Shown here: positions 24,762 to 33,718 of the stretch, one piece after another | Layout of the letters: every line of letters begins with the position of its first letter | Position numbering within the stretch: the first letter of the stretch is position 1 | Source of the DNA: Hymenobacter cellulosilyticus | GTDB taxonomy: Bacteria; Bacteroidota; Bacteroidia; Cytophagales; Hymenobacteraceae | Reading direction: 5' to 3' | Length of the DNA: 64,000 nt | Assembly (NCBI RefSeq): GCF_022919215.1 | Contig: NZ_CP095046.1 | Span: forward strand, 2,842,501-2,906,500 | The notes under the pieces: generated by a model | The model's input: the letters and a program-made list of their open reading frames with translations, nothing else | What the model was told of the DNA's origin: nothing | Databases searched by the model: none | Program-made: the position numbers and the translations under genes

Positions 24762-27224
24762 ATGAAGCAATTCCTACTCCTGTTGGGGCTGATGGCCCTG
24801 TTGCGCTCGGCTGCCGGGCAAGCCTTCGTACCAGTGCCGGCCCAAGGAAGCCACCCCATTCTTTGTCCTGTTGGCCTGCCGGCACATACGCGGGTGGTTG
24901 CCCCTGCCAACTTTCGGCCTGGCTCTGCCCAGCGCCCGATGGCTGCCAACTTCGTAGTGACATATTCGTCCAACTTCCCCGCCGCCGCCCGCGCGGCCTT
25001 CGACTACGCCACGGGCATCTGGGCGGCACAAATCAACTCGCCGGTGCCCATTCGGGTGCAGGCCTCCTGGCAAAGCCTGGGTCCCGGACCGCTGGGCGGC
25101 TCGTATCCCACCACCAAGTTCATGGCCGTCAACGGCGGGCACCGGCGCAACGTGCTGTACCCGGCGCCCCTGGCCGAAAAGCTGGCTGGCCGCGAGCTAA
25201 ATCCGACCACTGACCCAGACATCCTGCTGGCTTTTAATAGCAACCAAACGTGGTATTTTGGTACCGATGCCAATCCCGGAGACACGCAGCTGGACTTCGT
25301 CTCGGTGGTGCTGCACGAACTTGGTCACGGCCTAGGCTTCGACGCGCAATTCAAGGCTTTCCCCGAATTTCCCGCCACGCCCCAGGGCATCCCACTTACC
25401 CTCTTCACCACTCATCTTGAAAACCAGGCCGGGCAGCAGTTGGCCAACCCGGCCCTATTTGCCAACCCTTCGGCTGCGCTGACGGCCCAGCTGATTAGTG
25501 GGCAGCTGTACTTCAATAGCCCGCTGGCAGCGGCCGCCAACGGCGGGCAGCTGCCGCGCATTTATGCTCCCAGTACCTTTGCCGACGGCTCCAGCCTCAG
25601 TCACTTCGATGAAAACGCCTACCCCGCCGGCAACGCCAACTCGCTGATGACCCCATTTCGCGGCGCCGGCGAGGCCGTACATAATCCAGGCCCGCTGATG
25701 CTGAATATGCTGTACGAAATGGGCTGGGCGGGCACCGCCATTCGTCACCGGCCGCTCCGCAGCACCGAAACGGCGCAGAACTTCCCCGTCACGGCTACCA
25801 TCGTGAGCGACGGCACGCTCACGCCCGGGTCGTTGCAGCTGAACTACCAGGTTGACAACGCCGCTCCGGTATCATTGCCGCTGACGGCTACAGGCTCGGC
25901 CAACGAATACACGGCCACGATTCCCAACCCGGGGGGCGGCAAAACGGTGCGCTACTACCTAGCCGCCGCCGACAACCAAACCAGCCGCCTGTACACCGCC
26001 CCAGCCGCTTCCTTGCCGGGGGCAGTGCAGCCCTGGTACGAGTTCTTCGTGGGCCCCGATGTGGTGCCGCCCCTTATTCAGCACCAGCCGCTCACCCAAC
26101 TTTTCACCGAGCAGCTGCCCCTGACCCTTACAGCGCAGGTGGTGGACAGCGTGGGCATGGGCACCGTCGCGCTGGAGTACAGCATCAATGGCATAGCCCG
26201 GCCGGCCCTGACGCTGGCACAGCAAGGCAGCAGTTCGGTGTATACGGCTACGCTAGGCACTGCTGCCGGTCCCCTCGAGCCAGGCGACGTGCTAACCTAC
26301 CGTCTCGTAGCACGCGACGGGGCCAGCACGCCCAACCAAGCCACGGCCCCGGCCAGCGGCGTGTACACCGTGAACATCGTCGGCTACAAAACCCCGCAGG
26401 TCAGCTACGCCAACGATTTTGACACGCCCACGCCACTCGACTTCACCGGTAATGGTTTCACGGTAACCCAGCCGGCGGGCTTCGCCAATTCCGCCCTGCA
26501 CAGCACTCATCCGTACGGAAACAACGCCAGTTTCACCTACCTGCTGCTGCAGCCCATCGTCGTGCGCGCCACGGCCGCCACGCTCAGCTTCGACCACATT
26601 GCCTTCGTCGGGCCCGACATTCCGAACTCGATTAGCTTCAGCGACGACATGGTGCGCGTGGAAGGCAGCAAGGACGACGGAACCACCTGGAGGTCTTTGG
26701 GTTTTTACCAGTCTAGTGCGGTTAATGCCTGGGCGACGCTTTACAATCCGCGCGACGCGAGCAACAACTCCACCGGGGTGCCTACCGAAAGTCTGTACCG
26801 CCGGGCTACCATTAACCTCCGGCAGACTTACGCCACCGGCGACGTGGTGCGGCTGCGCTTCACGCTTTCCTCCAATGCCAGCATTCACGGCTGGGGATGG
26901 GCCATCGACAACCTCGTCATTCAGCCCATCACGGCCAGCGCCGTTGCCGGCCGCCGCGGGCAGGTAGCTGCCGCTTACCCGAATCCTACCAGCGGCAGCT
27001 TTACGCTGGCCCTGCCCACGGGCTTTGTCAGCGGCAGCCGCCGGGCCGAGCTGCTGGTGCGAAATGTGCTGGGCCAGCAGGTACGCCGCCAGCAGGTGGT
27101 GCTGGCGGCGGATCAATCGATGCTGCTCGTCGCGCTCAGGACGGTACCGGCCGGCCTCTATCAGGTAAGCCTGCGCACGGCAGAGGGCACGACGCTCACC
27201 AGCAAGGTGCAGGTGCAGCCCTGA
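24762..27224 (+). CDS. Secreted HELGH zinc metalloprotease-like protein with T9SS type A sorting domain
   Basis: An 820-residue exported protein. The signal peptide is MKQFLLLLGLMALLRSAAGQ. A metallopeptidase-like domain (about 60-330) carries VVLHELGHGLGFDAQF, a metzincin-like HExxHxxGF zinc site (HELGHGLGF), and SLMTPFRGAGEAVHNPG after it. A middle part has two beta-sandwich-like repeats with SLQLNYQVDNAAPVSLPLTA and GTVALEYSINGIA, each of the 'D...V..V.L.Y.v' type. Next is a jelly-roll region (LSFDHIAFVGPDIPN, WGWAIDNLVIQ). The last 80 residues (AAYPNPTSGSFTLALP...GLYQVSL) are the type A T9SS signal. It is probably a cell-surface or released protease. The frame is intact. Confidence 0.85.
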   Translation: MKQFLLLLGLMALLRSAAGQAFVPVPAQGSHPILCPVGLPAHTRVVAPANFRPGSAQRPMAANFVVTYSSNFPAAARAAFDYATGIWAAQINSPVPIRVQASWQSLGPGPLGGSYPTTKFMAVNGGHRRNVLYPAPLAEKLAGRELNPTTDPDILLAFNSNQTWYFGTDANPGDTQLDFVSVVLHELGHGLGFDAQFKAFPEFPATPQGIPLTLFTTHLENQAGQQLANPALFANPSAALTAQLISGQLYFNSPLAAAANGGQLPRIYAPSTFADGSSLSHFDENAYPAGNANSLMTPFRGAGEAVHNPGPLMLNMLYEMGWAGTAIRHRPLRSTETAQNFPVTATIVSDGTLTPGSLQLNYQVDNAAPVSLPLTATGSANEYTATIPNPGGGKTVRYYLAAADNQTSRLYTAPAASLPGAVQPWYEFFVGPDVVPPLIQHQPLTQLFTEQLPLTLTAQVVDSVGMGTVALEYSINGIARPALTLAQQGSSSVYTATLGTAAGPLEPGDVLTYRLVARDGASTPNQATAPASGVYTVNIVGYKTPQVSYANDFDTPTPLDFTGNGFTVTQPAGFANSALHSTHPYGNNASFTYLLLQPIVVRATAATLSFDHIAFVGPDIPNSISFSDDMVRVEGSKDDGTTWRSLGFYQSSAVNAWATLYNPRDASNNSTGVPTESLYRRATINLRQTYATGDVVRLRFTLSSNASIHGWGWAIDNLVIQPITASAVAGRRGQVAAAYPNPTSGSFTLALPTGFVSGSRRAELLVRNVLGQQVRRQQVVLAADQSMLLVALRTVPAGLYQVSLRTAEGTTLTSKVQVQP

Positions 27225-27263
27225 ATAAACAAGTAGTAGAACTGGTCGTAGGGGTATCCTGTA

Positions 27264-27295
27264 ACAGCCGCTGCATCATTGCAGCGGCTGTTTTT
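27264..27295 (+). terminator. Intrinsic terminator after the metalloprotease gene
   Basis: ACAGCCGCTGCA pairs perfectly with TGCAGCGGCTGT around TCAT and is followed by a T run. The remainder to 27518 holds no gene I can support. Confidence 0.9.
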
Positions 27296-27518
27296 GCAAA
27301 GGCGGCGCCTATGGCTACCTCAGAAATGAGCCACGCCCCGATAAATCTGTCCAGCGAAAAGCGGATGCTTATGCAGCCTCGTCGCCTTTGTATGTATTTC
27401 TGCCCTAGTGTATTCGCCTGGTTACTGCCTTCTCCGCTAAAAGCCTGGCACTCGGCAGATTTGCACCTTCGTAAATGGGGATTTAAAACCGTTAAGTCCC
27501 GGCCGGATATTCCTTCAC

Positions 27519-30017
27519 TTAATTACTGAGGTAAACAGAAAACACAGTGCCTACCCCAGGCTGGCTGCGGACGGTAATACTGCCCCCAACGTTGTCGACA
27601 ATGCGCTTAACCATGTACAGGCCGATGCCGGAACCTTCCACGTCGTGGTGCAGGCGCTGAAACAGGCCAAATAACTTAGTTTGTTGAGTTGCATCCAGTC
27701 CCAAGCCGTTGTCTTGCACTTCCAGCAATACTTTATCGGCCACCCGGAAACAGCGCAGCGCTATAACCGGGCGCCGGGCAGGGTCCCGGTACTTTACGGC
27801 GTTGCTGAGCAGATTGTAGAGGATGCTGCGCAGATGTTTGGGTGCAAACGAGATGGCCAGCCCTGTTGTTATAGCCACGGATAGCAAGGCATCGGCAGCT
27901 GCCAGGCGAGGCGCCAGATCCAAGCGGATGGACTCAACCAGGGCCGCCACATCAACTGCCTCAGGGGGCTGCAGCTGGGCCTGCTGCAACTGGGCCAGGT
28001 CGGTGAGCTGCGCGATGGTCAGCTGGAAGCGGGCTACGGCCTCGTGAATCATCGTCAGCAGTGAGGACACGAGCGGGACCTGGAAGGATGACGCCGGCAG
28101 CTCTTCCTGCAGGGCCTCAATCAGGCCTTCGAGGTTGGTGATGGGCTCCCGCAAATCGTGCGAGGCCGTGTAAATGAAGTTGTCCAGGTCCACATTGATG
28201 CGGGTGAGCTGCTGGTTGCTCTCGCCCAGTTCCTCATTGGTGGCCTGCAGCTCCTCGTTGATGGCGGCCAGCTCCTGGTTGAGGTCCTGCACCTGCCGGC
28301 GGGCCAGCACCTGCTCCGTTACGTCCGTGGCCACGCACACAATGCCCATCACGTGGTCGTCGGCCGTGAGCAGGGGCTGGTACACGAAGTTGAAGTAGCC
28401 CGGGGCTCCGGGCTGGTGGCGGGCCAGCTGAATTTCCTGCTCCTGGGCCACATAGGGAATGGCGGTGCGGCGCACGGTAGCCAGCAGCTCGGCGAGTCCC
28501 TGGCTGCGTAATTCAGGTAGCGCGTCAAAAAAAGGCTGCCCTATCAGGGCCGGATAGGGCTGGCCCAGCATTTCGCACATAGGCGGATTGACAAGGTCAA
28601 GCGTGTAGTCTTGGCCCTGAAAGACGCACACGGCAACGGGAGCCTGCGTAAAGACGGCCTGTAGTTGCTGGCGCTCTTCCTCACGCGCCTGGCGGGCCAG
28701 GACTTGCTCGGTGACATCGAAAGCAAAGATGGAGACGCCGGCAATTTCGCCTTTCTCGCGGTAGGCCTGGTAAGTGAAGTTGAAGTAGCGGGCACGAGGC
28801 AACTCGCCCTCTTTAGGAGGTGGCGCAAAGGGAAGTTCCTGGCCAAAGTACGTTTCCCCGGTTTGGTACACGTGGTCGATGAGCTTGCCAAAGCCTTGTT
28901 CCACCAGTTCGGGGGCTGCCACTGCCAAATTGAGCCCCAGCAGCGGCCGGTCGGGAAAGAAGGCCTGATAAGTGGGGTTTACGTACTCGTAGCGGTGGCT
29001 CGGGGCCCGCAGCAACGCAATCAGGGCCGGAGTTTGCTCAAACACCTGATAAAAGGTTTCGCGCTCCTGTGCCTGCCGCTGGGTAGCGGCCAGCAGATCG
29101 GCCTGCAGGGCCAGTGCCGCCTGCGTACGCTCCTGCACCCGGGCTTCAAGCTCCTGGTTGAGCTGCTGCACTTGCTGGCGGGCCACTACCTGGTCTGTTA
29201 CATCAGTGGCCACTACCAGCACGCCGGTGGTTACGCCCTGCTCATTTTGCTGGGGCTGATAAACAAAGTTAAAGTAGATGGTATCCAGGCGGCCGTACCG
29301 GAACATCCGGAATGGCAGCTCAGTGCCAATAAACGGCTCACCGGAATACAGCACGCCGTTGAGCAGCTCACTGACGCCCTGACCCTGCAATTCGGGCAGG
29401 GCCTCCAGCAGCGGAACGCCGAGCAACTGCTCTTCTGGGCGGCCCCAAATCTGGCAGACGGAAGGGTTGGCCAGCGAAATACGGTACTCGGGGCCGTCGA
29501 GTACGGCAATGGCTACCGGGGCCTGGTAAAAGACCTGCTGAAGCTGCTGCCGCTGCCGCTCTACCTGGGCCCGGGCCGTTTGCTCGGCGACCTGACTTTC
29601 GCGCAAGGCTACTTCCACCGCCGTGCGGGGCTGGTCGGCCGTATCGGTGAAGCTCACCAGCAGGCCGGCCCCGGAGCGGCGGGCCGCCAGTCGGTAGAAG
29701 TTGTCGTAGCCGTCGGCCTGGTAGTTGATGTTGTATTCGCGGGGCTCGCCGGTCACGAAGGCCTCCACGTGAAAGTCGAAGGTGCCGTGCTGCTTGCTGT
29801 GGGGCCACTGCTCGTTGTGGGTGAGCGTGGGGCGCTCCGGCATGCGCATCATCCGCTGGGCCGCCGGGTTGAGGTATTCGAAGGTAAAATCAACCAGCTC
29901 CCCGGCCGCATTGTAGAGCGGCATATAAAAAATGACGCCGGTCAGGGACACGGCAAGCAAATTATCGAACAGCTCTTCGAGGGGCGAAAAAGCAGTTAAA
30001 AGAGAGGCAGGCTTCAT
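27519..30017 (-). CDS. Multi-PAS sensor histidine kinase (four PAS domains)
   Basis: An 832-residue protein with no clear membrane segment, so probably cytosolic. PAS1 lies at about 8-125. Three PAS4-like modules follow (about 155-275, 310-440, 445-575), each with 'QAPxAIAxL...VNPxYQ...LPEL...GEPF/GETYFGxELPF...YFNFxYQP...DVTEQVxAR' and joined by coiled coils. The kinase core has the phospho-acceptor segment FIYTASHDLREPITN, N box LLSNAVKYRDP, G1 DNGLGLD and G2 GSGIGLYMVKRIVDN. The chemical signal is unknown. The start at MKPASLLT is chosen because homology begins there. It is the last gene of a long same-strand series that includes the CZB-like, PAS-only and SpoIIAA-like genes. Confidence 0.9.
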   Translation of the reverse strand: MKPASLLTAFSPLEELFDNLLAVSLTGVIFYMPLYNAAGELVDFTFEYLNPAAQRMMRMPERPTLTHNEQWPHSKQHGTFDFHVEAFVTGEPREYNINYQADGYDNFYRLAARRSGAGLLVSFTDTADQPRTAVEVALRESQVAEQTARAQVERQRQQLQQVFYQAPVAIAVLDGPEYRISLANPSVCQIWGRPEEQLLGVPLLEALPELQGQGVSELLNGVLYSGEPFIGTELPFRMFRYGRLDTIYFNFVYQPQQNEQGVTTGVLVVATDVTDQVVARQQVQQLNQELEARVQERTQAALALQADLLAATQRQAQERETFYQVFEQTPALIALLRAPSHRYEYVNPTYQAFFPDRPLLGLNLAVAAPELVEQGFGKLIDHVYQTGETYFGQELPFAPPPKEGELPRARYFNFTYQAYREKGEIAGVSIFAFDVTEQVLARQAREEERQQLQAVFTQAPVAVCVFQGQDYTLDLVNPPMCEMLGQPYPALIGQPFFDALPELRSQGLAELLATVRRTAIPYVAQEQEIQLARHQPGAPGYFNFVYQPLLTADDHVMGIVCVATDVTEQVLARRQVQDLNQELAAINEELQATNEELGESNQQLTRINVDLDNFIYTASHDLREPITNLEGLIEALQEELPASSFQVPLVSSLLTMIHEAVARFQLTIAQLTDLAQLQQAQLQPPEAVDVAALVESIRLDLAPRLAAADALLSVAITTGLAISFAPKHLRSILYNLLSNAVKYRDPARRPVIALRCFRVADKVLLEVQDNGLGLDATQQTKLFGLFQRLHHDVEGSGIGLYMVKRIVDNVGGSITVRSQPGVGTVFSVYLSN

Positions 30018-30124
30018 GGAGGGCAACGGCAAAAGCAAGTATAGGCCAGAATGCCCCGGAACGAAACATGTGCCTACCGGCTCAAAAGCCGGCGGATGAT
30101 GAATACGGCAAAGGCCATAGCCGC

Positions 30125-30481
30125 TTACGCTGCGTTGCGCCGTTCCAGCTGTTGCAGCTGTTGGTCGATTTCGGCCGCATAGCCCTCGATCTGCTCGAGG
30201 CCGGCCCGGGCTTTCTCAATCTGGCCGCGCTGGTAGAGTGTCACGAGCTCCTGGCCGTGCACCAGCATCTGCTGCAGGGTCCGCTCGATGCTGCGCACTT
30301 CCGTGGCCATGCCAAAGCGCGGCATCAGCGTAGAGCGAAGCCATTCCCCAAACGGATTGTCCCGCAGCGAGAACAGGGCCGGGTCGGGCTCGCGCACGCC
30401 GTACAGCACCGAACGCAGCCGGGACTTAAACACAACCTGCTTGATGCGGGCCTGCTGAAACTCCAGGCTATCGATATCCAT
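30125..30481 (-). CDS. CZB-like helical protein lacking most zinc ligands
   Basis: A 118-residue cytosolic, all-helical protein. Its order of segments matches the chemoreceptor zinc-binding (CZB) domain: ARIKQVVFKSRLRSVLYG, then NPFGEWLRS, then MLVHGQELVTLYQRGQIEKA. CZB domains normally bind zinc through His, Cys, His, His and sense hypochlorite or zinc. By alignment from memory, only the last His (in LVHGQEL) is kept, and the other three positions hold Gln, an uncharged position near Asn-Pro, and Gln. It is therefore probably not a zinc sensor of the usual kind. It lies 41 bp after the PAS-only gene and 107 bp before the kinase, which fits a partner role in signalling. Confidence 0.6.
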   Translation of the reverse strand: MDIDSLEFQQARIKQVVFKSRLRSVLYGVREPDPALFSLRDNPFGEWLRSTLMPRFGMATEVRSIERTLQQMLVHGQELVTLYQRGQIEKARAGLEQIEGYAAEIDQQLQQLERRNAA

Positions 30482-30522
30482 GCGCGTCGTGCTGTAAAGA
30501 GGAATGAAACAAGGCCGGGCGC

Positions 30523-31818
30523 TTACGCATGAGCTGGGTCGTTAGTGCCCGACAACCGGTCAAGCTGCTGGCGCATACGTTCCCGCTCGGTCACGTCGAA
30601 GGCAAAGCTGAAGATGCCCACAATCTGGCCGTTCTCCCGGAAGGGCTGGTAGGCGAAGTCGAAGTAGCGCTCCTCAATGACGCCGGTAGCGCGCCGGTGC
30701 AGCTGCAAGGGCATGGCCGTGCCGTAGAAAGGCTCCCCGGTTTGGTACACGTTGTCCAGCAGGGCAATAAAACCTTGCTCGGCAGCCTCGGGCACCACGT
30801 CGAGCACCGTGCGGCCCAGCAGCTCGGCGGAGGCAAACAGCTCCTGATACGGCGGGTTGGCAAACTCAAACACGTACTGCGGGCCGCGCACAATGGCAAT
30901 AAGGGCCGGGGCCTGCATAAACAGGTTGTAGAACGTTTCGCGCTGACTTTGCGCTAGCTTGGCCGCCTGGTAGGCCTGGTCCGACAGGAGCAACTGCTGC
31001 TCGTTGGCCTCGGTCAGCTCCTGCACCAGCTGCTTTTGCTCGTGAATATCCACGCCGCTGCCCACCCAGAGCCCAACGCTGCCATCGGGCTGCTGCTGGG
31101 GCACGGTGCGGGCCAATACCCAGCGGTAGAGCCCATCGTGGCGGCGCATGCGGAACTCCACTTCGTAGGGGCGCCGCTCGGCAATGGCCTGGCCCCAGTC
31201 GCGGGACAGGCGTGGCAGGTCGTCGGGGTGAATAACCGACTGCCAGCTCTGGGTGGTGTCCTCGGCCGGTTTTATGCCGGTGAAGCTCAGCCAGCGCTGG
31301 TTGAAATAGTCGATAATACCATCGGGCTGAGCCGTCCAGACCATCATCGGCAGGGCCTCGAGCGTGAACAGGGCCCGTTGCTGGGCCAGCAGCAAAGCCT
31401 GCTCCGCCACCCGCCGCTGCTCATCGGCCACGTGCTGGGCCGTTACATCCTCGGGGTGCTGCAGAATATAGAGCAGCTCGCCGTTGCCATCCAGCACCGG
31501 GTAGTGCGTAATGCGCCAGTAGCGCTGCTCAAACCCGCCGCCTTCCGCTTCCGGCCGCAGCAGGTCGTAGCGCGTCAGGGGCATGGTGTGGGGCTGCTTG
31601 TGCTGGCGCACGTATTCGTGCGACTCGTTCAGGTCCCGCTGGCTTTCCGGCGCCGAGGGGTAGGCATCGAAAATATTGCGGCCCACCGCCTGCTCACGCC
31701 CCAGCATCGACACGCCTACATGCTTATCGGAGTTGTCGACGATGGTCCCATCCGGCTGGAGCAACAGGTAGTTGTGGGGCAGCAGACGAAACAGGTGCAG
31801 ATAGTCGGGAGTAGGCAT
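30523..31818 (-). CDS. PAS-domain protein without a kinase domain
   Basis: A 431-residue cytosolic protein with three PAS domains and nothing after them. PAS1 (about 1-135) begins YLHLFRLLPHNYLLLQPDGT. PAS2 is PAS_3-like (about 155-275), with MVWTAQPDGIIDYFNQRW and YRWVLARTVPQQQ ending in DIHEQK. PAS3 (about 300-425) is the same PAS4-like module found in the two kinases of this region (QAPALIAIVRGPQYVFEFAN, YQTGEPFYGTAMPL, FAFDVTERER). The start MPTPDYLHLF is supported by homology. With no output domain it may act as a sensory partner of the kinase two genes downstream (inference). Confidence 0.85.
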   Translation of the reverse strand: MPTPDYLHLFRLLPHNYLLLQPDGTIVDNSDKHVGVSMLGREQAVGRNIFDAYPSAPESQRDLNESHEYVRQHKQPHTMPLTRYDLLRPEAEGGGFEQRYWRITHYPVLDGNGELLYILQHPEDVTAQHVADEQRRVAEQALLLAQQRALFTLEALPMMVWTAQPDGIIDYFNQRWLSFTGIKPAEDTTQSWQSVIHPDDLPRLSRDWGQAIAERRPYEVEFRMRRHDGLYRWVLARTVPQQQPDGSVGLWVGSGVDIHEQKQLVQELTEANEQQLLLSDQAYQAAKLAQSQRETFYNLFMQAPALIAIVRGPQYVFEFANPPYQELFASAELLGRTVLDVVPEAAEQGFIALLDNVYQTGEPFYGTAMPLQLHRRATGVIEERYFDFAYQPFRENGQIVGIFSFAFDVTERERMRQQLDRLSGTNDPAHA

Positions 31819-31899
31819 GCAAAGAACAGTGGGGAGAAGGCCAAAGGTAGGGTTAAGCGCGCATAGTTGTTTTAGTTGAGCTTGGCAGTGCAACCCGAT

Positions 31900-32313
31900 T
31901 TAGCGTTGCAACAGCCAAGTAGCGGCTTGGTTTTCGTCGGCAAACATGCGGAATACAAGGCCGGGCCGGTGAGCGTCCTGCTCTACGTGCTCGGCGGGCA
32001 TGCGGGCCACCTGCTCGGCGGGAAAAACGCCGGCCCCGGTAATGACCCCACCACCCTCCGTCTGCCGGCTAAGCCAGTAGCTTAGAATCCAGGCGCTTTC
32101 ATCCGGAGTAAAGGGCCGCATCACCCGGTGGTCGGAGAGCAGGCGGTGCCAGCCCCGTAGCTGCATAAGCTGGCCGGTGTGGGTCAGGAAGGCCTGCAGC
32201 AGCGGCATTTCCCGCGGCCCACTGTGGTACTGAATCAGGGCATAGCCATCGGGGTGCTCCAGCACCCGCCCCACGGCATTCTCAAAATACAGGCGAATTC
32301 CAGGTACCAGCAT
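31900..32313 (-). CDS. Small SpoIIAA-like (STAS/SEC14 fold) protein A
   Basis: A 137-residue soluble protein and the most divergent of five tandem relatives. It starts MLVPGIRLYFENAVGRVLEH, has HRLLSDHRVMRPFTPDESAW in place of the LND block, and ends with the shared VFRMFADENQAATWLLQR. The terminal 'F.D...A..WL' element is the best mark of the SpoIIAA-like (STAS/SEC14) family as I remember it. Function unknown; related folds bind lipids or partner proteins. It starts 5 bp after gene B stops and stands 81 bp before the PAS-only gene. Confidence 0.6.
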   Translation of the reverse strand: MLVPGIRLYFENAVGRVLEHPDGYALIQYHSGPREMPLLQAFLTHTGQLMQLRGWHRLLSDHRVMRPFTPDESAWILSYWLSRQTEGGGVITGAGVFPAEQVARMPAEHVEQDAHRPGLVFRMFADENQAATWLLQR

Positions 32314-32318
32314 GCGCA

Positions 32319-32753
32319 CTAAGATGGGTCGGTGGGGAGAATGGTGCGCTGGGCCTCGCGCAGCCAGCGCTGGGCCTCGGTGAAATCGTGAAACAGCACC
32401 ATCTGAAACCGGTTTTTGACTTGCTGCAGCATCTGTTCGGCCGACGTTTGCCCGAACACGCCCGGGGCCAGTACGTGGGCAAAGCGGCGCAGGTCCAGGG
32501 CCAGGGCGCGGGGCATCCATTCCTGCGCTATCCAGTCGTTGGCCTGGTTCCAGGAGCCGGTCACCTCCCGGTTGTCGTTGAGCAGGTACACGCACTTGGT
32601 TTGCTGCATCAGGGCCAGCACCTGCTCACAGCCTTTTATCACATTCTCGGTTGAGAGCAGGCCCTGCCAGCGGTTATATATCCAGCCATTGGCTTGGTCC
32701 CACTCCAGGGACAGGTAGGGCTTATCAAAGGAGTTGGTAAGAGTTGTAATCAT
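32319..32753 (-). CDS. Small SpoIIAA-like protein B
   Basis: A 144-residue soluble protein. It shows the family plan clearly: YLSLEWDQANGWIYNRWQG (first strands), a helix, then VYLLNDNREVTGSW, NDWIAQEWMPRALALDLRRF and the ending VLFHDFTEAQRWL. No phospho-acceptor Ser of the SpoIIAA anti-anti-sigma type can be identified. There are no membrane segments. It lies in the middle of the five-gene array, 48 bp after gene C and 5 bp before gene A. Confidence 0.7.
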   Translation of the reverse strand: MITTLTNSFDKPYLSLEWDQANGWIYNRWQGLLSTENVIKGCEQVLALMQQTKCVYLLNDNREVTGSWNQANDWIAQEWMPRALALDLRRFAHVLAPGVFGQTSAEQMLQQVKNRFQMVLFHDFTEAQRWLREAQRTILPTDPS

Positions 32754-32801
32754 GCCGTGCGAATAAGAAAAGACGAATACCGCTACTGTCCCAGCGGGTG
32801 C

Positions 32802-33199
32802 CTACATGCGCTGCAGCCACTCACGGGCCGTGGCCGGGTCGCGGAAGGTCAGGAACACGATGCCGGCCGAGGTGTGCTGAAGGGCCAGCTCGGCGGAAAG
32901 CTGGCTGTAGCGCTCGGGGAGTGAATCCAGGCAAAGTAGCGGCAGCCGGCGTCGTAGAGCTGGGGAAAAAATACTTCCCCGCCCCAGCGGGCCGCGTCGG
33001 CCCAGAGGCCGTGGATGTGGGTGTTGTCGTTCAGCACCTTCGTGCAGCGCTCCTGGCGCAGCAGGTCCAGCAGCGTCAGGGCACCGGCCATAACTTCCTC
33101 GTCATTGGGGCTGCCATGCCAGTCGAGCTGCAGCCAGTTCTCCACATAGTCATGTGAAATCGTCAGGGTCGGGGTATCGGAGAGGATGCGCAGGGCCAT
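32802..33199 (-). CDS. Small SpoIIAA-like protein C; frame broken once
   Basis: A 132-residue soluble protein after repair. The first part has NWLQLDWHGSPNDEEVMAGA, TKVLNDNTHIHGLWADAARW and CRYFAWIHSP. The frame is then lost at the run 32916-32919. Adding one C on the coding strand continues it as ERYSQLSAELALQHTSAGIV and ends LTFRDPATAREWLQRM, which matches the 'F.D...A..WL' ending of its neighbours. The start is MALRILSD. Gaps are 44 bp upstream to gene D and 48 bp downstream to gene B. Confidence 0.7.
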
Positions 33200-33243
33200 A
33201 GGAGGGGGAGAGGAAAAGCGGAAAAGTGTCGGCGGCCGCTGGG

Positions 33244-33645
33244 CTAGCAGATGGAGAGAAGCCAGTGTTGGGCATCTTCCAGATTGTCGAAAACCCGGGC
33301 CTGAAAAGCCGTTAGCTGGGAATAGAAAGCATCGGCCGAGCCCTCGGCCAGGGTTGCCGGGGTGGTAATCATGGCAAAGTGCCGCAGCCCGGCCGCCGCC
33401 GCGTTGGGCGCCCACTCGTTGATGACCCAGTCCATGGAATGGTCCCAGGGGCCGCGCACCAGCCGCGTATCATTCAGCACGCACGAAAATCCGGCCTTGG
33501 CCAGAGCGGCGGTGTAGGCCTGGGCACCTTCCTGAATGTTGGCCGCCGTCAGGTAGCCTTGCCAGGTAACCCAGATCCAGCGGTTGTCAAGGTCGGTTTC
33601 GATTGTCAGAAAAACCTTGCCTAATGACGATTTCAATTCTTGCAT
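33244..33645 (-). CDS. Small SpoIIAA-like protein D
   Basis: A 133-residue soluble protein with all the array's landmarks: LDNRWIWVTWQGYLTAANIQ, SCVLNDTRLVRGPWDHSMDW, VINEWAPNAAAAGLRHFAMI and VFDNLEDAQHWLLSIC. It is closest in pattern to proteins B and C. The start MQELKSSLGK is chosen because the upstream open frame has no such pattern. No enzyme motif is visible. Confidence 0.7.
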   Translation of the reverse strand: MQELKSSLGKVFLTIETDLDNRWIWVTWQGYLTAANIQEGAQAYTAALAKAGFSCVLNDTRLVRGPWDHSMDWVINEWAPNAAAAGLRHFAMITTPATLAEGSADAFYSQLTAFQARVFDNLEDAQHWLLSIC

Positions 33646-33718
33646 GAGTGTGGTATACGTAGTAGGGGCTGCAGTAGCCTCCTGGTGCTCAATTAAACCT
33701 CTTGCCCTCCGAGCAGCC

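Noticed and set aside
28665..29999. Long plus-strand open frame (444 codons) opposite the multi-PAS kinase
   Set aside because: It is an antisense shadow of a well-supported gene. High GC content leaves few stop codons. No family motifs are visible. The same holds for plus-strand frames at 16966-17925, 37004-38155 and 48844-50274 and the minus-strand frame at 57441-58646.
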